Origin: Planctomycetota bacterium
GTDB taxonomy: Bacteria; Planctomycetota; Phycisphaerae; WQYP01
Reading direction: 5' to 3'
Length of the DNA: 9,847 bases
Assembly (NCBI GenBank): GCA_021799715.1
Contig: JAJYZY010000084.1
Location: 1-9,847, forward strand
Shown here: positions 1 to 7,442 of the stretch, one piece after another
Layout of the letters: every line of letters begins with the position of its first letter
Numbering within the stretch: the stretch's first letter is position 1
Translations under genes and position numbers: made by a program
Notes under the pieces: model-generated
The model's input: the letters and a program-made list of their open reading frames with translations, nothing else
What the model was told of the DNA's origin: nothing
Database searches by the model: none

Positions 1-2
1 GC

Positions 3-320
3 ATCCATACCACCACACTCCGTGAAAACACAACCTTACCATGTCTTCTTCGGCTCGAGTGTGGGATTTTCTTGAGCAAATTTCGCGCTGTAGTACTAAA
101 CCCTCACGCCATCGGAAAAAAAGAGGCTGCACGTATAAAGCGATGCTTCAAGCCACTTCTCGCACGCAAGCCGATGGAACTCACTGAGGAAATTACCTTG
201 GCCGACAGGCTCGAATTTGACGCGTGCATCGCCGAGTCCTGCGGCTTTTCGGGAGCAGAGAATGATATCTACAATGCTCTGGAGCGTGTTTACCGAATAC
301 GCAAATCAGCGCGCGAATGA
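3..320 (+). CDS. C-terminal fragment of a probable DNA methyltransferase / restriction-modification protein (partial at left edge)
   Basis: The frame is open from the window edge to a TGA at 318-320, so this is the last 105 or so residues of a gene that begins outside. A TTG at 72 could serve as a start, but the frame is open and protein-like before it and no ribosome binding site precedes it, so I read it as internal. The visible tail has the layout often seen at the C-terminus of large N6-adenine DNA methyltransferases of the Eco57I or type IIG kind: a segment around 'VVLNP', then a 'CFKPLLARKP' stretch, then 'DRLEFD' followed by a helical 'IYNALERVYRIRKSA' ending. No catalytic motif lies inside the window (SAM-binding and NPPY motifs would be upstream), so the assignment is by resemblance of the tail only. 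It converges on the GlmU-like gene, with a hairpin between them. It could instead be another large helical-tailed protein. Confidence 0.5.
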   Translation: MHTTTLRENTTLPCLLRLECGIFLSKFRAVVLNPHAIGKKEAARIKRCFKPLLARKPMELTEEITLADRLEFDACIAESCGFSGAENDIYNALERVYRIRKSARE

Positions 321-340
321 GGAAATAGCAATTCCTGAAA

Positions 341-376
341 CGAAAGTCGCGGCTGCGGAGCGCGGGCCGCCTTTCG
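341..376. terminator. Hairpin terminator between convergent genes
   Basis: CGAAAG (341-346) pairs with CTTTCG (371-376), and after a two-base bulge GCGGC (349-353) pairs with GCCGC (366-370), leaving a 12-nt loop. This 11-bp stem sits in the 73-nt gap between the convergent stop codons at 320 and 394. Read on the minus strand it is followed by a modest T-rich run (TTTCGTTTC), so it best fits termination of the GlmU-like gene. It may also work in the other direction. Confidence 0.55.
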
Positions 377-393
377 TCAGCGGGTACCGCCAT

Positions 394-1671
394 TTACGGC
401 CGGCCAGCCTCGGTGTTTGTGCGCCAGCGGTAGCTTTCGCTCTGGCTCCATGACGTAAAGATGCGGTTGAAAATTTCCTCATCCGCCACCGTGAGTTTTT
501 GTTTGCGGCGTTCCATGACGGTGCGGGCTATTTCAAGCGATTTGTCGTAATCCAGATGTTCAATTCCGGCATCGGTGACCCACGCAAAACTGGGAATGAA
601 TTTCGGCGGGCGGCTGGTGAGAATATGGCTGGCAAAGCCAACCACCGTTCCGGTGCTCAACATGGTGCCAATGCCGATTTTGACATGATCCCCAATCACG
701 GATCCCATGAATTGCAGCCCGGTAATGCGGTCTTTGCCGCTGATGGGGACACGCACAATGCCGTAGGTATTTTTCAAATTACTGGTCGTGGTTCCGGCTC
801 CGAGATTCACCCATGAACCGACAAAGCTCTGGCCTAAAAAGCCGTCGTGCTGCTTGTTCGAATACTCCTGAAAAGTGCAGCCGATGAGTTCACCACCGAC
901 GCGGCAACCGGGGCCAAAGGCGCAATCTTCCCGAATATCCGCGCCGGTGCGGATGACGCATTCGGGCCCGATATAGACCGGGCCGGTAATGACGCTGTTG
1001 GCGCGAATCTGTACGCCGCGATCAACAATAATCGGCCCATTGCGGGCGTCGAGTACCGCTCCGGGCAGAATCTGGACATCCTGCCCGATGTACATATTTT
1101 CAGGTTTCAACAAATGCGAGCCGGGCATCGGCTCGCTGAGCCTGGCGGCGCCGCGGCGTTGAAAATCGTCAAGGAGAATCTCGTGCTGATTCCCCAGCAG
1201 ATTCCACGGATATCGGATCATGACCGCATCGATGAGTCCCGCGCTGATGGTGGTGATGAGTTTTTCCATAATACGTGAGCGCACAATACGCTTGAGGTCC
1301 AGCTCGGCCAGTTTTGCCGGCGACAAATGCACCCAGGTGAAATCCTCGCCGGTCATTCCGGCGGTATCGACTGGCGGATATTCAAATGGATGCGTCATGA
1401 GCCATCGGGCGTTAATAAATACCGTGCTGCGCGCCATGTCGATTTTCGGATTTACCGGTATGCGCAGCGTTTCGCGCATTTTCGCTTTAATTGTGTCGCG
1501 CACGATAATGCCGCTTGGCGGCCGGGGTAAATGGCGCAACATGCGGTCCAATAATGTCTCGGCCCCGCAACGCAACAACGCTGCGGGACGGGTGTAGGTC
1601 AGCGGATAAAGATCCTCCAGCCGGAAGTCTTCAAGGATATAAATTGGCGGCTGGGAAGACGGCGCATCCAT
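394..1671 (-). CDS. GlmU-like nucleotidylyltransferase / acyltransferase with left-handed beta-helix
   Basis: This resembles the alternative GlmU family (UDP-GlcNAc diphosphorylase / glucosamine-1-phosphate N-acetyltransferase type), which would make UDP-GlcNAc or a related sugar nucleotide in the cytoplasm for the cell envelope. Counting from the ATG at 1671 (425 aa), residues 10-40 hold the N-terminal signature 'LYPLTYTRPAALLRCGAETL' in place of the classical GlmU loop L-A-A-G-x-G-T-x-M. Residues about 190-350 are hexapeptide repeats of a left-handed beta-helix. 'KQHDGFLG' (273-280) and 'NLGAGTTTSN' (289-298) match the GlmU acetyltransferase region; the His at 275 is the candidate catalytic base. 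The start is uncertain: ATG 1671 has AGGG six bases upstream and lies just before the homologous part, while ATG 1713 and ATG 1740 are in frame. The actual sugar and acyl donor cannot be read from sequence. It is the last gene of the minus-strand block. Confidence 0.8.
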   Translation of the reverse strand: MDAPSSQPPIYILEDFRLEDLYPLTYTRPAALLRCGAETLLDRMLRHLPRPPSGIIVRDTIKAKMRETLRIPVNPKIDMARSTVFINARWLMTHPFEYPPVDTAGMTGEDFTWVHLSPAKLAELDLKRIVRSRIMEKLITTISAGLIDAVMIRYPWNLLGNQHEILLDDFQRRGAARLSEPMPGSHLLKPENMYIGQDVQILPGAVLDARNGPIIVDRGVQIRANSVITGPVYIGPECVIRTGADIREDCAFGPGCRVGGELIGCTFQEYSNKQHDGFLGQSFVGSWVNLGAGTTTSNLKNTYGIVRVPISGKDRITGLQFMGSVIGDHVKIGIGTMLSTGTVVGFASHILTSRPPKFIPSFAWVTDAGIEHLDYDKSLEIARTVMERRKQKLTVADEEIFNRIFTSWSQSESYRWRTNTEAGRP

Positions 1672-1770
1672 GGCAAGCCCTGTCGTATGAATATCATCCG
1701 GGCCGGAATTCATTGCCGACCCCACTCTCTTCCACTGCATCTTATCGGAAAGAATGCACTTGTACCCATA

Positions 1771-1816
1771 AAAAAAGCCGACATTAATTCAAAATTATGA
1801 ATTACGCCGATTTTTT
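1771..1816. terminator. AT-rich interrupted hairpin, possible terminator of the iron-sulfur gene
   Basis: TAATTC (1785-1790) and GAATTA (1799-1804) form a 6-bp stem around an 8-nt loop. Flanking A6 (1771-1776) and T6 (1811-1816) can pair further out across an unpaired region that holds a direct repeat of GCCGA. It lies between the stop of the BFD-like gene (1855) and the start of the GlmU-like gene. Read on the minus strand it ends in a run of seven Ts. The stem is weak, so this is tentative. Confidence 0.35.
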
Positions 1817-1854
1817 CATAAATTTGGCCGGGTACATGCCGTACCGTTTGGGAT

Positions 1855-2196
1855 TTACGCATTGGCGGGTGGTTTGCCGCGACCTTCGGCGATATGGCGT
1901 TGTCTGCCCGCCGCCCAGTTCTCCACATCCATAGCCGCGATATCATCGCCCCTGGGGGCAACGGTATCCTGAACCGTTGTCTCCGATTGCTTGCGCCAAT
2001 CCGGAATATGTTCACCGCATATCCGCAGGTGAATATGTTTCAGCATCGGCCGACACCAGCCGCAACCCGTACCGGCGGAAAGACAATCGGAAATTTGCGA
2101 AGCATGGAGCGGCTTTTCAATGCGGCAAAACGCTTCGACTTTGCGTAATCGCACATGAAAACAAAAGCAAACAATGTCATCAGGTTTCAGGGCCAT
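1855..2196 (-). CDS. Small BFD-like [2Fe-2S]-binding protein
   Basis: The 113-residue product begins with 'DDIVCFCFHV' (residues 6-15) and has 'AGTGCGWCRP' at 41-50, giving the C-x-C (Cys10, Cys12) and C-x2-C (Cys45, Cys48) ligand pattern of the bacterioferritin-associated ferredoxin-like domain (Fer2_BFD). These small domains bind a [2Fe-2S] cluster through four cysteines and pass electrons or sense iron; in E. coli, Bfd helps release iron from bacterioferritin. The domain covers about residues 5-60. The remaining 50 residues are polar and unrecognised, without obvious membrane segments. No bacterioferritin gene is in the window, so the partner is unknown. The start has no Shine-Dalgarno but a perfect TATAAT lies six bases upstream, suggesting a leaderless message. 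The gene follows the nuclease-like gene after 148 nt, so it probably has its own promoter. Confidence 0.75.
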   Translation of the reverse strand: MALKPDDIVCFCFHVRLRKVEAFCRIEKPLHASQISDCLSAGTGCGWCRPMLKHIHLRICGEHIPDWRKQSETTVQDTVAPRGDDIAAMDVENWAAGRQRHIAEGRGKPPANA

Positions 2197-2202
2197 GGAC
2201 TG

Positions 2203-2208
2203 ATTATA
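2203..2208 (-). promoter_or_regulatory. -10 element (TATAAT) close to the iron-sulfur gene start
   Basis: Reading the minus strand, a perfect TATAAT ends six bases before the ATG at 2196. Transcription would then begin at or next to the start codon. No good -35 hexamer is found 16-18 bases upstream (the sequence there is like GCCTAC), and no TG extension is present, so an activator or another sigma factor may be involved, or the match is chance. Confidence 0.4.
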
Positions 2209-2235
2209 CCCATTCTCCGCGCTCGTAGGCTGGAA

Positions 2236-2266
2236 CGCACAATGAATTCATGTGCGCGATTCGCGC
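2236..2266. promoter_or_regulatory. Two adjoining palindromes upstream of the iron-sulfur gene
   Basis: CGCAC (2236-2240) and GTGCG (2252-2256) flank a perfect 10-bp palindrome, ATGAATTCAT (2242-2251), with one extra A at 2241. Overlapping its right end is a second palindrome, GCGCGA (2254-2259) and TCGCGC (2261-2266), with one base between. They lie roughly 30-60 bases upstream of the TATAAT element, a usual place for an operator or activator site. They do not resemble a consensus Fur box. A hairpin role after the nuclease-like gene is the alternative. Confidence 0.35.
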
Positions 2267-2344
2267 ATAAGCGACTTGATCAGGATGCGGGTGGCCGGCT
2301 CGGCAATGGCAGTCGTTATTCATTCCTGCTTGGATGGCAAGGTT

Positions 2345-2857
2345 CTAGAAAAATGTATCCAGGGGTTTGGCGATTTGCCGGAACGCCGCGGTGGGCAGAT
2401 GAACCGTTCCCCATGATTGCGACCGGGCGCGCATGTGTTCGCGATAGTCCGTTATGCTGACGGCCAGCATTCCGTACCAGCGTTCCTGAAACTGGAATAA
2501 ATCATTAAACGGAGATTTTTCCGGCTCCGCCGGCCAGTGGTACATGAATACAAACATCGCCGTAAAGCCGGAACCAAAAATTTCCTGCCATTGGCGCAAG
2601 TCGTCAATATCCAGGCGGGTGGTCCAATTGGGGAGGGATGTTTTCGATTTTACCGGGCGGCACGCGCGGCCTTTCACATCCACCAGCAGATTATTTCCAC
2701 GCGGATGATACACCACAAAATCGAAACTTTTAAGCTTGGCTCCGGCGAACAGGGCCTTTTTGGCTTCGTCAACCGCGATGTACGGCAGGCCTTTGCGCCG
2801 CAGATAATCTTCAAAGGCGGCTTCATAATGGCTGGTGCGTTTGCTGCGTGGTCCCAT
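2345..2857 (-). CDS. Planctomycete-type 'HYE' protein, PD-(D/E)XK nuclease-like fold
   Basis: The 170-residue product matches from memory a conserved hypothetical family of Planctomycetes that starts with H-Y-x-x-x-F-x-x-Y-L-R. Visible marks are 'SHYEAAFEDYLR' (9-20), 'YIAVDEAKKALF' (26-37), 'KSFDFVVY' (43-50) and 'NLLVDVKGR' (56-64). The Glu in the first helix, Asp46 and the Asp60-Val-Lys62 strand follow the E / D-(x)n-(D/E)xK order of restriction-endonuclease-like folds, so metal-dependent nucleic acid cleavage is a reasonable inference, not shown. The ending 'HMRARSQSWGTVHLPTAAFR' (141-160) is also familiar for the family. The ATG at 2857 has GAGGG about ten bases upstream. It follows hisS by 37 nt on the same strand, so the two are probably co-transcribed. 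No methyltransferase partner adjoins it. Confidence 0.65.
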   Translation of the reverse strand: MGPRSKRTSHYEAAFEDYLRRKGLPYIAVDEAKKALFAGAKLKSFDFVVYHPRGNNLLVDVKGRACRPVKSKTSLPNWTTRLDIDDLRQWQEIFGSGFTAMFVFMYHWPAEPEKSPFNDLFQFQERWYGMLAVSITDYREHMRARSQSWGTVHLPTAAFRQIAKPLDTFF

Positions 2858-2894
2858 GATCAGATTCCCTCAAAAGCAATTGGCATATCGCATG

Positions 2895-4235
2895 TCATCC
2901 GGCCAAAAGGTCGTGTACACGATCAGTCGCAGCCGGAATCGGGATTTCCATTTCCGTGCGATCGGCCAGATTTTTAATTTTTATCATGCCGCGGCCGACT
3001 TCTTCCGGTGCCAGAATCAGGGCGATCTGGGCACCGCTTCCGGAGGCCTCCTGCAGCAATTTGCCGATATTGCGGGTGCCGCGGTAGCTGGTTTGGACAT
3101 TTAAGCCACTGCGGATAATCGCGGTATGTTCAACATTCCATCGGGAACGCCGCAGGTTTGCGATCAGTTGTTCCGCGGCGGCCGAGTCGTCCAAAACATT
3201 GATGACAAACACATCCGTCCGCGGCATAAGCTCTGCGGGCAATTTGCCGCGTTCACGCAGGAGAATTTCCAATACCACATCGCCCATGCCGAATCCCACC
3301 GCCGGCATGGCCGGGCCGCCGAACATTTCAATGAGCTTGTCATATCGTCCGCCACCGGCGATCGCGCGATTCCGTCCCCGCGCATCGGCAACTTCAAACA
3401 CAAAGCCCGTGTAATAGGCCAAGCCCCGCACCACGCTTAGATCAAAGCCGCACATTTCAGCCAGACCCGCGTCGCCAAGGCGCTTCTCAAAACTCTCGAT
3501 GGCATTTTTAATTTCCGTCGGCCAGGCCGTCATCCACGCGGCCAGGGCCTGGGGAGAATGTTCCGCCGCCGCGATAAGCTCAAAGTGCTCACATTCCCGG
3601 GGCGTACATTGCTGTTCCTGATACAGAGCCTTGCGGCCCGCGGAATCATATTTTTGCAGGCGATCGAGAATATAGTAGGCATTGCCGACGCGATCCGGCG
3701 CGACAAACGTACTGGTTAAAGCCTTGGTAAGCAGTTCCCGATGATTCCAGCCGATGCGAATATCCGCTGCGGTCAGGCCGCATTCCATCAGGGCGTCCAC
3801 GCACACGGCGAGGCATTCACGATCCGCACGATCTGAGGCATCCCCGATAAAATCGACATTCCATTGGATAAATTCGCGCAGGCGTCCTTTTTGCGGCTGC
3901 TCGGCGCGGTAGCAACGGGGAATGGAGAACCATTTGATCGGGCGGGGCAGGCCAGCGGCTTTTTCCGCCACCATGCGGGCCAGCGTGGGGGTAAATTCGG
4001 GGCGCAGGGCCAACTCACGTTCACCCCGATCGGTGAAGGAAAAAAGCTGCGAGACAATTTCATCACCGCTTTTTACTTTGTAAAGATCGAGTGATTCAAA
4101 GGTCGGGCCGTCCACTTCCTGAAAGCCGTGACGAACGGCGACCTTCCGCCAGATGTCCTCAATATAACGCCGAATGGCCATATCGGATGGGTAAAAGTCG
4201 CGTGTGCCTTTGGGTGCCTGGAACTTCACTGTCAT
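2895..4235 (-). CDS. hisS: Histidyl-tRNA synthetase
   Basis: A class II aminoacyl-tRNA synthetase that charges tRNA-His with histidine in the cytoplasm. From the ATG at 4235 it is 446 aa, close to the family's usual length. The N-terminus 'FQAPKGTRDFYP' (5-16) is typical. Motif 2 is visible as 'RPEFTPTLAR' (78-87) and 'FSIPRCYRAEQPQKGRLREF' (103-122). The histidine-specific loops appear as 'VVRGLAYYTGFVFEV' (268-282) and 'AIAGGGRYDKLI' (291-302), and class II motif 3 as 'AVGFGMGDVVLE' (312-323). Residues about 340-446 form the anticodon-binding domain. Many bacterial enzymes read R-G-L-D-Y-Y where this has R-G-L-A-Y-Y, and 'QWNVDFIG' differs from the E. coli form, so it belongs to a distinct bacterial subgroup. 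The frame stays open 123 codons upstream, but that part is unlike any HisRS and reaches into purL. No Shine-Dalgarno precedes the ATG; a promoter-like pair does. Confidence 0.95.
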   Translation of the reverse strand: MTVKFQAPKGTRDFYPSDMAIRRYIEDIWRKVAVRHGFQEVDGPTFESLDLYKVKSGDEIVSQLFSFTDRGERELALRPEFTPTLARMVAEKAAGLPRPIKWFSIPRCYRAEQPQKGRLREFIQWNVDFIGDASDRADRECLAVCVDALMECGLTAADIRIGWNHRELLTKALTSTFVAPDRVGNAYYILDRLQKYDSAGRKALYQEQQCTPRECEHFELIAAAEHSPQALAAWMTAWPTEIKNAIESFEKRLGDAGLAEMCGFDLSVVRGLAYYTGFVFEVADARGRNRAIAGGGRYDKLIEMFGGPAMPAVGFGMGDVVLEILLRERGKLPAELMPRTDVFVINVLDDSAAAEQLIANLRRSRWNVEHTAIIRSGLNVQTSYRGTRNIGKLLQEASGSGAQIALILAPEEVGRGMIKIKNLADRTEMEIPIPAATDRVHDLLAG

Positions 4236-4242
4236 GGAGAAG

Positions 4243-4271
4243 AGTTTACGCGAGAATGCGGAAATTTTGAA
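4243..4271 (-). promoter_or_regulatory. Possible hisS promoter close to the start codon
   Basis: On the minus strand TTCAAA (4271-4266), 17 bases, then TAAACT (4248-4243) give four of six matches to each sigma-70 hexamer. The -10 ends seven bases before the hisS ATG, so the message would begin almost at the start codon. This fits the lack of a Shine-Dalgarno but the individual matches are weak. Confidence 0.35.
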
Positions 4272-4327
4272 GTAACGCCGCAAGATGTGCGGCCGTGCCG
4301 AGCATAACGGCAATTTCGGCTGCTGAC

Positions 4328-4338
4328 TGTCAATGACA
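4328..4338. promoter_or_regulatory. Short palindrome in the hisS-purL divergent region
   Basis: TGTCA-A-TGACA is a perfect 11-bp inverted repeat near the middle of the 231-nt gap between the divergent hisS and purL starts. On the minus strand it contains TTGACA (4333-4328), a perfect -35 hexamer, but no convincing -10 lies 16-18 bases beyond. It could be an operator shared by both genes. A CATAAT at 4402-4407 is a candidate purL -10, without a good -35. Confidence 0.25.
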
Positions 4339-4466
4339 ACGGGGATATTGCGTGATACGGTGCCGAACAGTGCGCGGGATGCGAAAATTCTACGGTTCGC
4401 GCATAATGACGGCAGGTTTACCGATTGGCAAACGGGTGCCGGCAGGTGAACGATTGCAGGAGCGTT

Positions 4467-7415
4467 ATGGCTGTTTATCGCGTTGAGATTCATCCGCAAA
4501 ATCCGGCGGACGACCCGGTGGGGGTGGCGGTGCTGGCCGAAATTCGTCAGCTTGGCATTGCCGAAGTGCACGGCGTGCAGACGGCGCGGGTATTTCTGCT
4601 TCAAGGCGATCCGGAATTACTTAATCACGCGCAAGTTCATAAAATCGCCGCCGAACTTCTTGCCGATCCGGTAACCGAACGCATTGTCGTGGGGCATGAA
4701 ACCGCCGGCGCTGGCCGATTGGTGGAAGTGCATTTGAAGCCCGGTGTAATGGACCCGGTGGCGGCCAGTGCGGAAATGGCCATTGCGGATTTGCTGAATC
4801 TGCCCCGACAGCCCGCGGCCATTCAGGTGCGCACCGGCCGGCGGTATGTGCTGTCCGGCCATTTAACGCCTGAAGCATCAGCCCAAATTTCCCGGCGGCT
4901 ATTGGCCAATGACTCCATTGAACAAATCCATGAGGCCGCATTTACCCCGTCGGAGTTTCCGCGCGGCAAAGCGTATCAATTTCAACGCGTGGAAGTTCCG
5001 ATCCGCAATCTCACCGATGACCAGCTTCAGCAGCTTTCACGGCGCGGGCATCTGTTTCTTGATCTGGCGGAGATGAAAGCCATTCAGGCACATTTTCGTC
5101 AATTGGACCGTGAACCCACGGACGCGGAACTTGAAACCCTGGCGCAGACCTGGAGCGAACACTGCGTTCATAAAACCCTGAAGGCCCAGGTGCATTTTTC
5201 CCATCATCCAGCGGGCTTAAATGAAGATGATATTCATGAGCATCACACCGCCGGCGATCAGATGGAAGTCATCGACAATCTGGTAAAGTCAACGATATTC
5301 CGCGCCACCAAAGAGTTGAATCTCCCCTGGACGCTCAGCGTGTTCAAGGATAACGCGGGAGTCATCGCGCTGGATGACCGGTGGGCGGTGTGCATGAAGG
5401 TGGAAACGCACAATCGTCCGTCCGCGATCGAACCCTACGGCGGGGCCGCGACGGGTATCGGCGGGTGCATACGCGATGTAATTGCGACGGGCGGCGGAGC
5501 CAAACCGATCGCCAGTACGGATATCTTCTGTTTTGCGGATCCATCCACGCCCAATCAAGAGGTTCCGGCGGGCGTGCTGCATCCCCGGCGCATTGCCCAG
5601 CGGGTGGTGGCCGGAGTGCGTGATTACGGCAACCGCATGGGCATACCAACGGTGAATGGGGCGGTCTATTTTGACCAGCGGTATATTGGCAATCCGCTGG
5701 TGTTCTGCGGATCGGTGGGGTTGCTGCCGCGGCGTCTGGCGGACAAGCGGGATGCTCAGGCGGGCGATCGCATTATTCTAATTGGCGGGCGCACGGGCCG
5801 CGACGGTATTCATGGGGCCACTTTTTCCAGCGATGTCATAACCGACAAACATGGCGATGAATTCAGCCATGCCGTGCAGATTGGCAATGCCATAACGGAA
5901 AAAAAAATGCTGGATGTGATACTGCAGGCCCGGGACCGCGGGCCGCTGTACAACGCCATCACGGATTGCGGAGCCGGCGGGCTTTCCAGCGCCATTGGTG
6001 AAATGGGATCGCACACCGGTGCCACGGTGGAACTCGATAAAGTGCCCCTGAAATATGATGGGCTGAACTACGCGGAAATCTGGATCAGTGAAGCGCAGGA
6101 GCGAATTGTATTATCCGTGGCCCCCGAAAACGTTGCCGGAATTCTGGAACTCGCCGCCGCGGAGGATGTGGAAGCCACAGATATCGGCGTTTTTGATGGT
6201 TCAGGCAAATTGACGCTGCTGTATCATGGGCAGCTTGTCGGCTCCATGGATATGGAATTTATTCATGATGGTCTGCCCAGTCCGATCCGGCAGGCGGTAT
6301 GGCAGGAGCCGGTGCTGCCGAAAGCCACGGTGGCGGAGCCGGCCGATTACGCTCAGACATTATGCCAATTGCTGGCGATGCCGACTCTGGCGAGCAAACA
6401 TTGGATCATCCGGCAGTATGATCATGAGGTTCAGGGTTCGACAATCATTAAACCGCTGGCGGGTCCCTGCGGCGACGGGCCGGGTGACGGCGCGGTTGTT
6501 GCTCCGGTTCCGGGAAGCACACGGGGAGTGGCGCTGGCCAATGGTTGCCAGCCCCGACTCGGCGATCTGGATCCGTACCAGATGACATTAAGCGGCATGG
6601 ATGAAGCGATTCGCAATATTGTCTGCGTCGGCGGAGATCCAAACACTACCGCGCTATTGGATAATTTCTGCTGGCCGAAATGTTCCGATCGCATGCACCT
6701 CGGTGCCCTGGTGCGGGCATGTCAGGCGTGTTATGACGGGGCGATGGCGTTTCGCACGCCGTTTATTTCCGGAAAGGATTCCCTGTCCAATGAATTTATC
6801 ACCGATGAGGGTAAACGCATCTGCATTCCATACACCCTGCTGATCAGTGCCATCAGCATCGTGCCCGATGTTTCGCGCTGTATTACCATGGATGCCAAAG
6901 CCGCCGGAAATTATCTTATTCTTGTGGGCCAAACGCATCGACACATGGGCGGATCATGGTATTACGCGTTGCACCATCAGAATGGCCGGAGCATTCCCGC
7001 GGTGGATTTAACCACAGCGCCCGGAGTGCACCGGAAAATAGCCGGGTTAATCGCCGACAGGTTGGTGGCCGGCGCTCATGACCCTTCGGAGGGTGGATTG
7101 GCTGTGGCTTTGGCGGAGATGCTCTTTGCCGGGCGGTTGGGCGCGGAAATTGATCTTGCCGGCGTGCCGCACGATGATGATGTGGATCGTGATGACATTC
7201 TGTTATTTTCCGAATCGCCCACGCGCTATGTGCTGGAAGTTAAACCGGAACATCTGGATGACGTGTTGCGCCGCCTGAGGGGATTGGCCTTTGGCATCTT
7301 GGGGCGCATTTCAACCACGCCCGACCTGGTGGTGAAATCTATCGGCGGCAAGACAATTATCAATGCTCCGGTGGAACAATTTCGTCAAGCCTGGCTCAAA
7401 ACATTGGACTGGTAG
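4467..7415 (+). CDS. purL: Phosphoribosylformylglycinamidine synthase with two N-terminal PurS-like domains
   Basis: It catalyses step 4 of purine synthesis, the ATP-dependent amination of FGAR to FGAM in the cytoplasm. From the ATG at 4467 (AGGAG at 4458-4462) the product is 982 aa; an in-frame ATG at 4425 lacks such a site. Residues 4-75 and 84-156 look like two tandem PurS-like domains ('VEIHPQNPADDPVG' versus 'VEVHLKPGVMDPVA'). The PurL core follows: linker and 'TWSEHCVHKT' (228-237), catalytic-region 'KVETHNRPSA' (311-320), 'GGAATGIGGCIRD' (325-337), 'ITDCGAGGLSSAIGEMG' (498-514), then the second half with 'PLAGPCGDGPGDGAV' (663-677), 'ISGKDSLSNEF' (767-777) and 'HDPSEGGLAVALAEM' (871-885). 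It is longer than the roughly 740-aa small PurL and shorter than the roughly 1300-aa E. coli type: it ends at the PurL core without a glutaminase domain, so a separate PurQ is needed to supply ammonia and none is in this window. It diverges from hisS. Confidence 0.95.
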   Translation: MAVYRVEIHPQNPADDPVGVAVLAEIRQLGIAEVHGVQTARVFLLQGDPELLNHAQVHKIAAELLADPVTERIVVGHETAGAGRLVEVHLKPGVMDPVAASAEMAIADLLNLPRQPAAIQVRTGRRYVLSGHLTPEASAQISRRLLANDSIEQIHEAAFTPSEFPRGKAYQFQRVEVPIRNLTDDQLQQLSRRGHLFLDLAEMKAIQAHFRQLDREPTDAELETLAQTWSEHCVHKTLKAQVHFSHHPAGLNEDDIHEHHTAGDQMEVIDNLVKSTIFRATKELNLPWTLSVFKDNAGVIALDDRWAVCMKVETHNRPSAIEPYGGAATGIGGCIRDVIATGGGAKPIASTDIFCFADPSTPNQEVPAGVLHPRRIAQRVVAGVRDYGNRMGIPTVNGAVYFDQRYIGNPLVFCGSVGLLPRRLADKRDAQAGDRIILIGGRTGRDGIHGATFSSDVITDKHGDEFSHAVQIGNAITEKKMLDVILQARDRGPLYNAITDCGAGGLSSAIGEMGSHTGATVELDKVPLKYDGLNYAEIWISEAQERIVLSVAPENVAGILELAAAEDVEATDIGVFDGSGKLTLLYHGQLVGSMDMEFIHDGLPSPIRQAVWQEPVLPKATVAEPADYAQTLCQLLAMPTLASKHWIIRQYDHEVQGSTIIKPLAGPCGDGPGDGAVVAPVPGSTRGVALANGCQPRLGDLDPYQMTLSGMDEAIRNIVCVGGDPNTTALLDNFCWPKCSDRMHLGALVRACQACYDGAMAFRTPFISGKDSLSNEFITDEGKRICIPYTLLISAISIVPDVSRCITMDAKAAGNYLILVGQTHRHMGGSWYYALHHQNGRSIPAVDLTTAPGVHRKIAGLIADRLVAGAHDPSEGGLAVALAEMLFAGRLGAEIDLAGVPHDDDVDRDDILLFSESPTRYVLEVKPEHLDDVLRRLRGLAFGILGRISTTPDLVVKSIGGKTIINAPVEQFRQAWLKTLDW

Positions 7416-7442
7416 ACAACAATCAGGGTTAAAGCCGAAGCC

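Noticed and set aside
499..1597. Several plus-strand reading frames opposite the GlmU-like gene
   Set aside because: They are shadows of the minus-strand gene, with no ribosome binding sites and no recognisable domains.
1894..2460. Plus-strand reading frames of 80-100 codons across the iron-sulfur gene and the 2197-2344 gap
   Set aside because: They lie opposite the C-x-C/C-x2-C protein, which has clear family features; the plus-strand products look like random composition.
4425..4466. ATG at 4425 as the purL start
   Set aside because: It adds 14 residues unrelated to PurS and lacks a Shine-Dalgarno, whereas ATG 4467 has AGGAG at 4458-4462.
4236..4604. In-frame 123-codon extension upstream of the hisS ATG
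   Set aside because: It resembles no HisRS N-terminus, runs across the divergent promoter region and overlaps the start of purL; the usual HisRS start motif follows the ATG at 4235.
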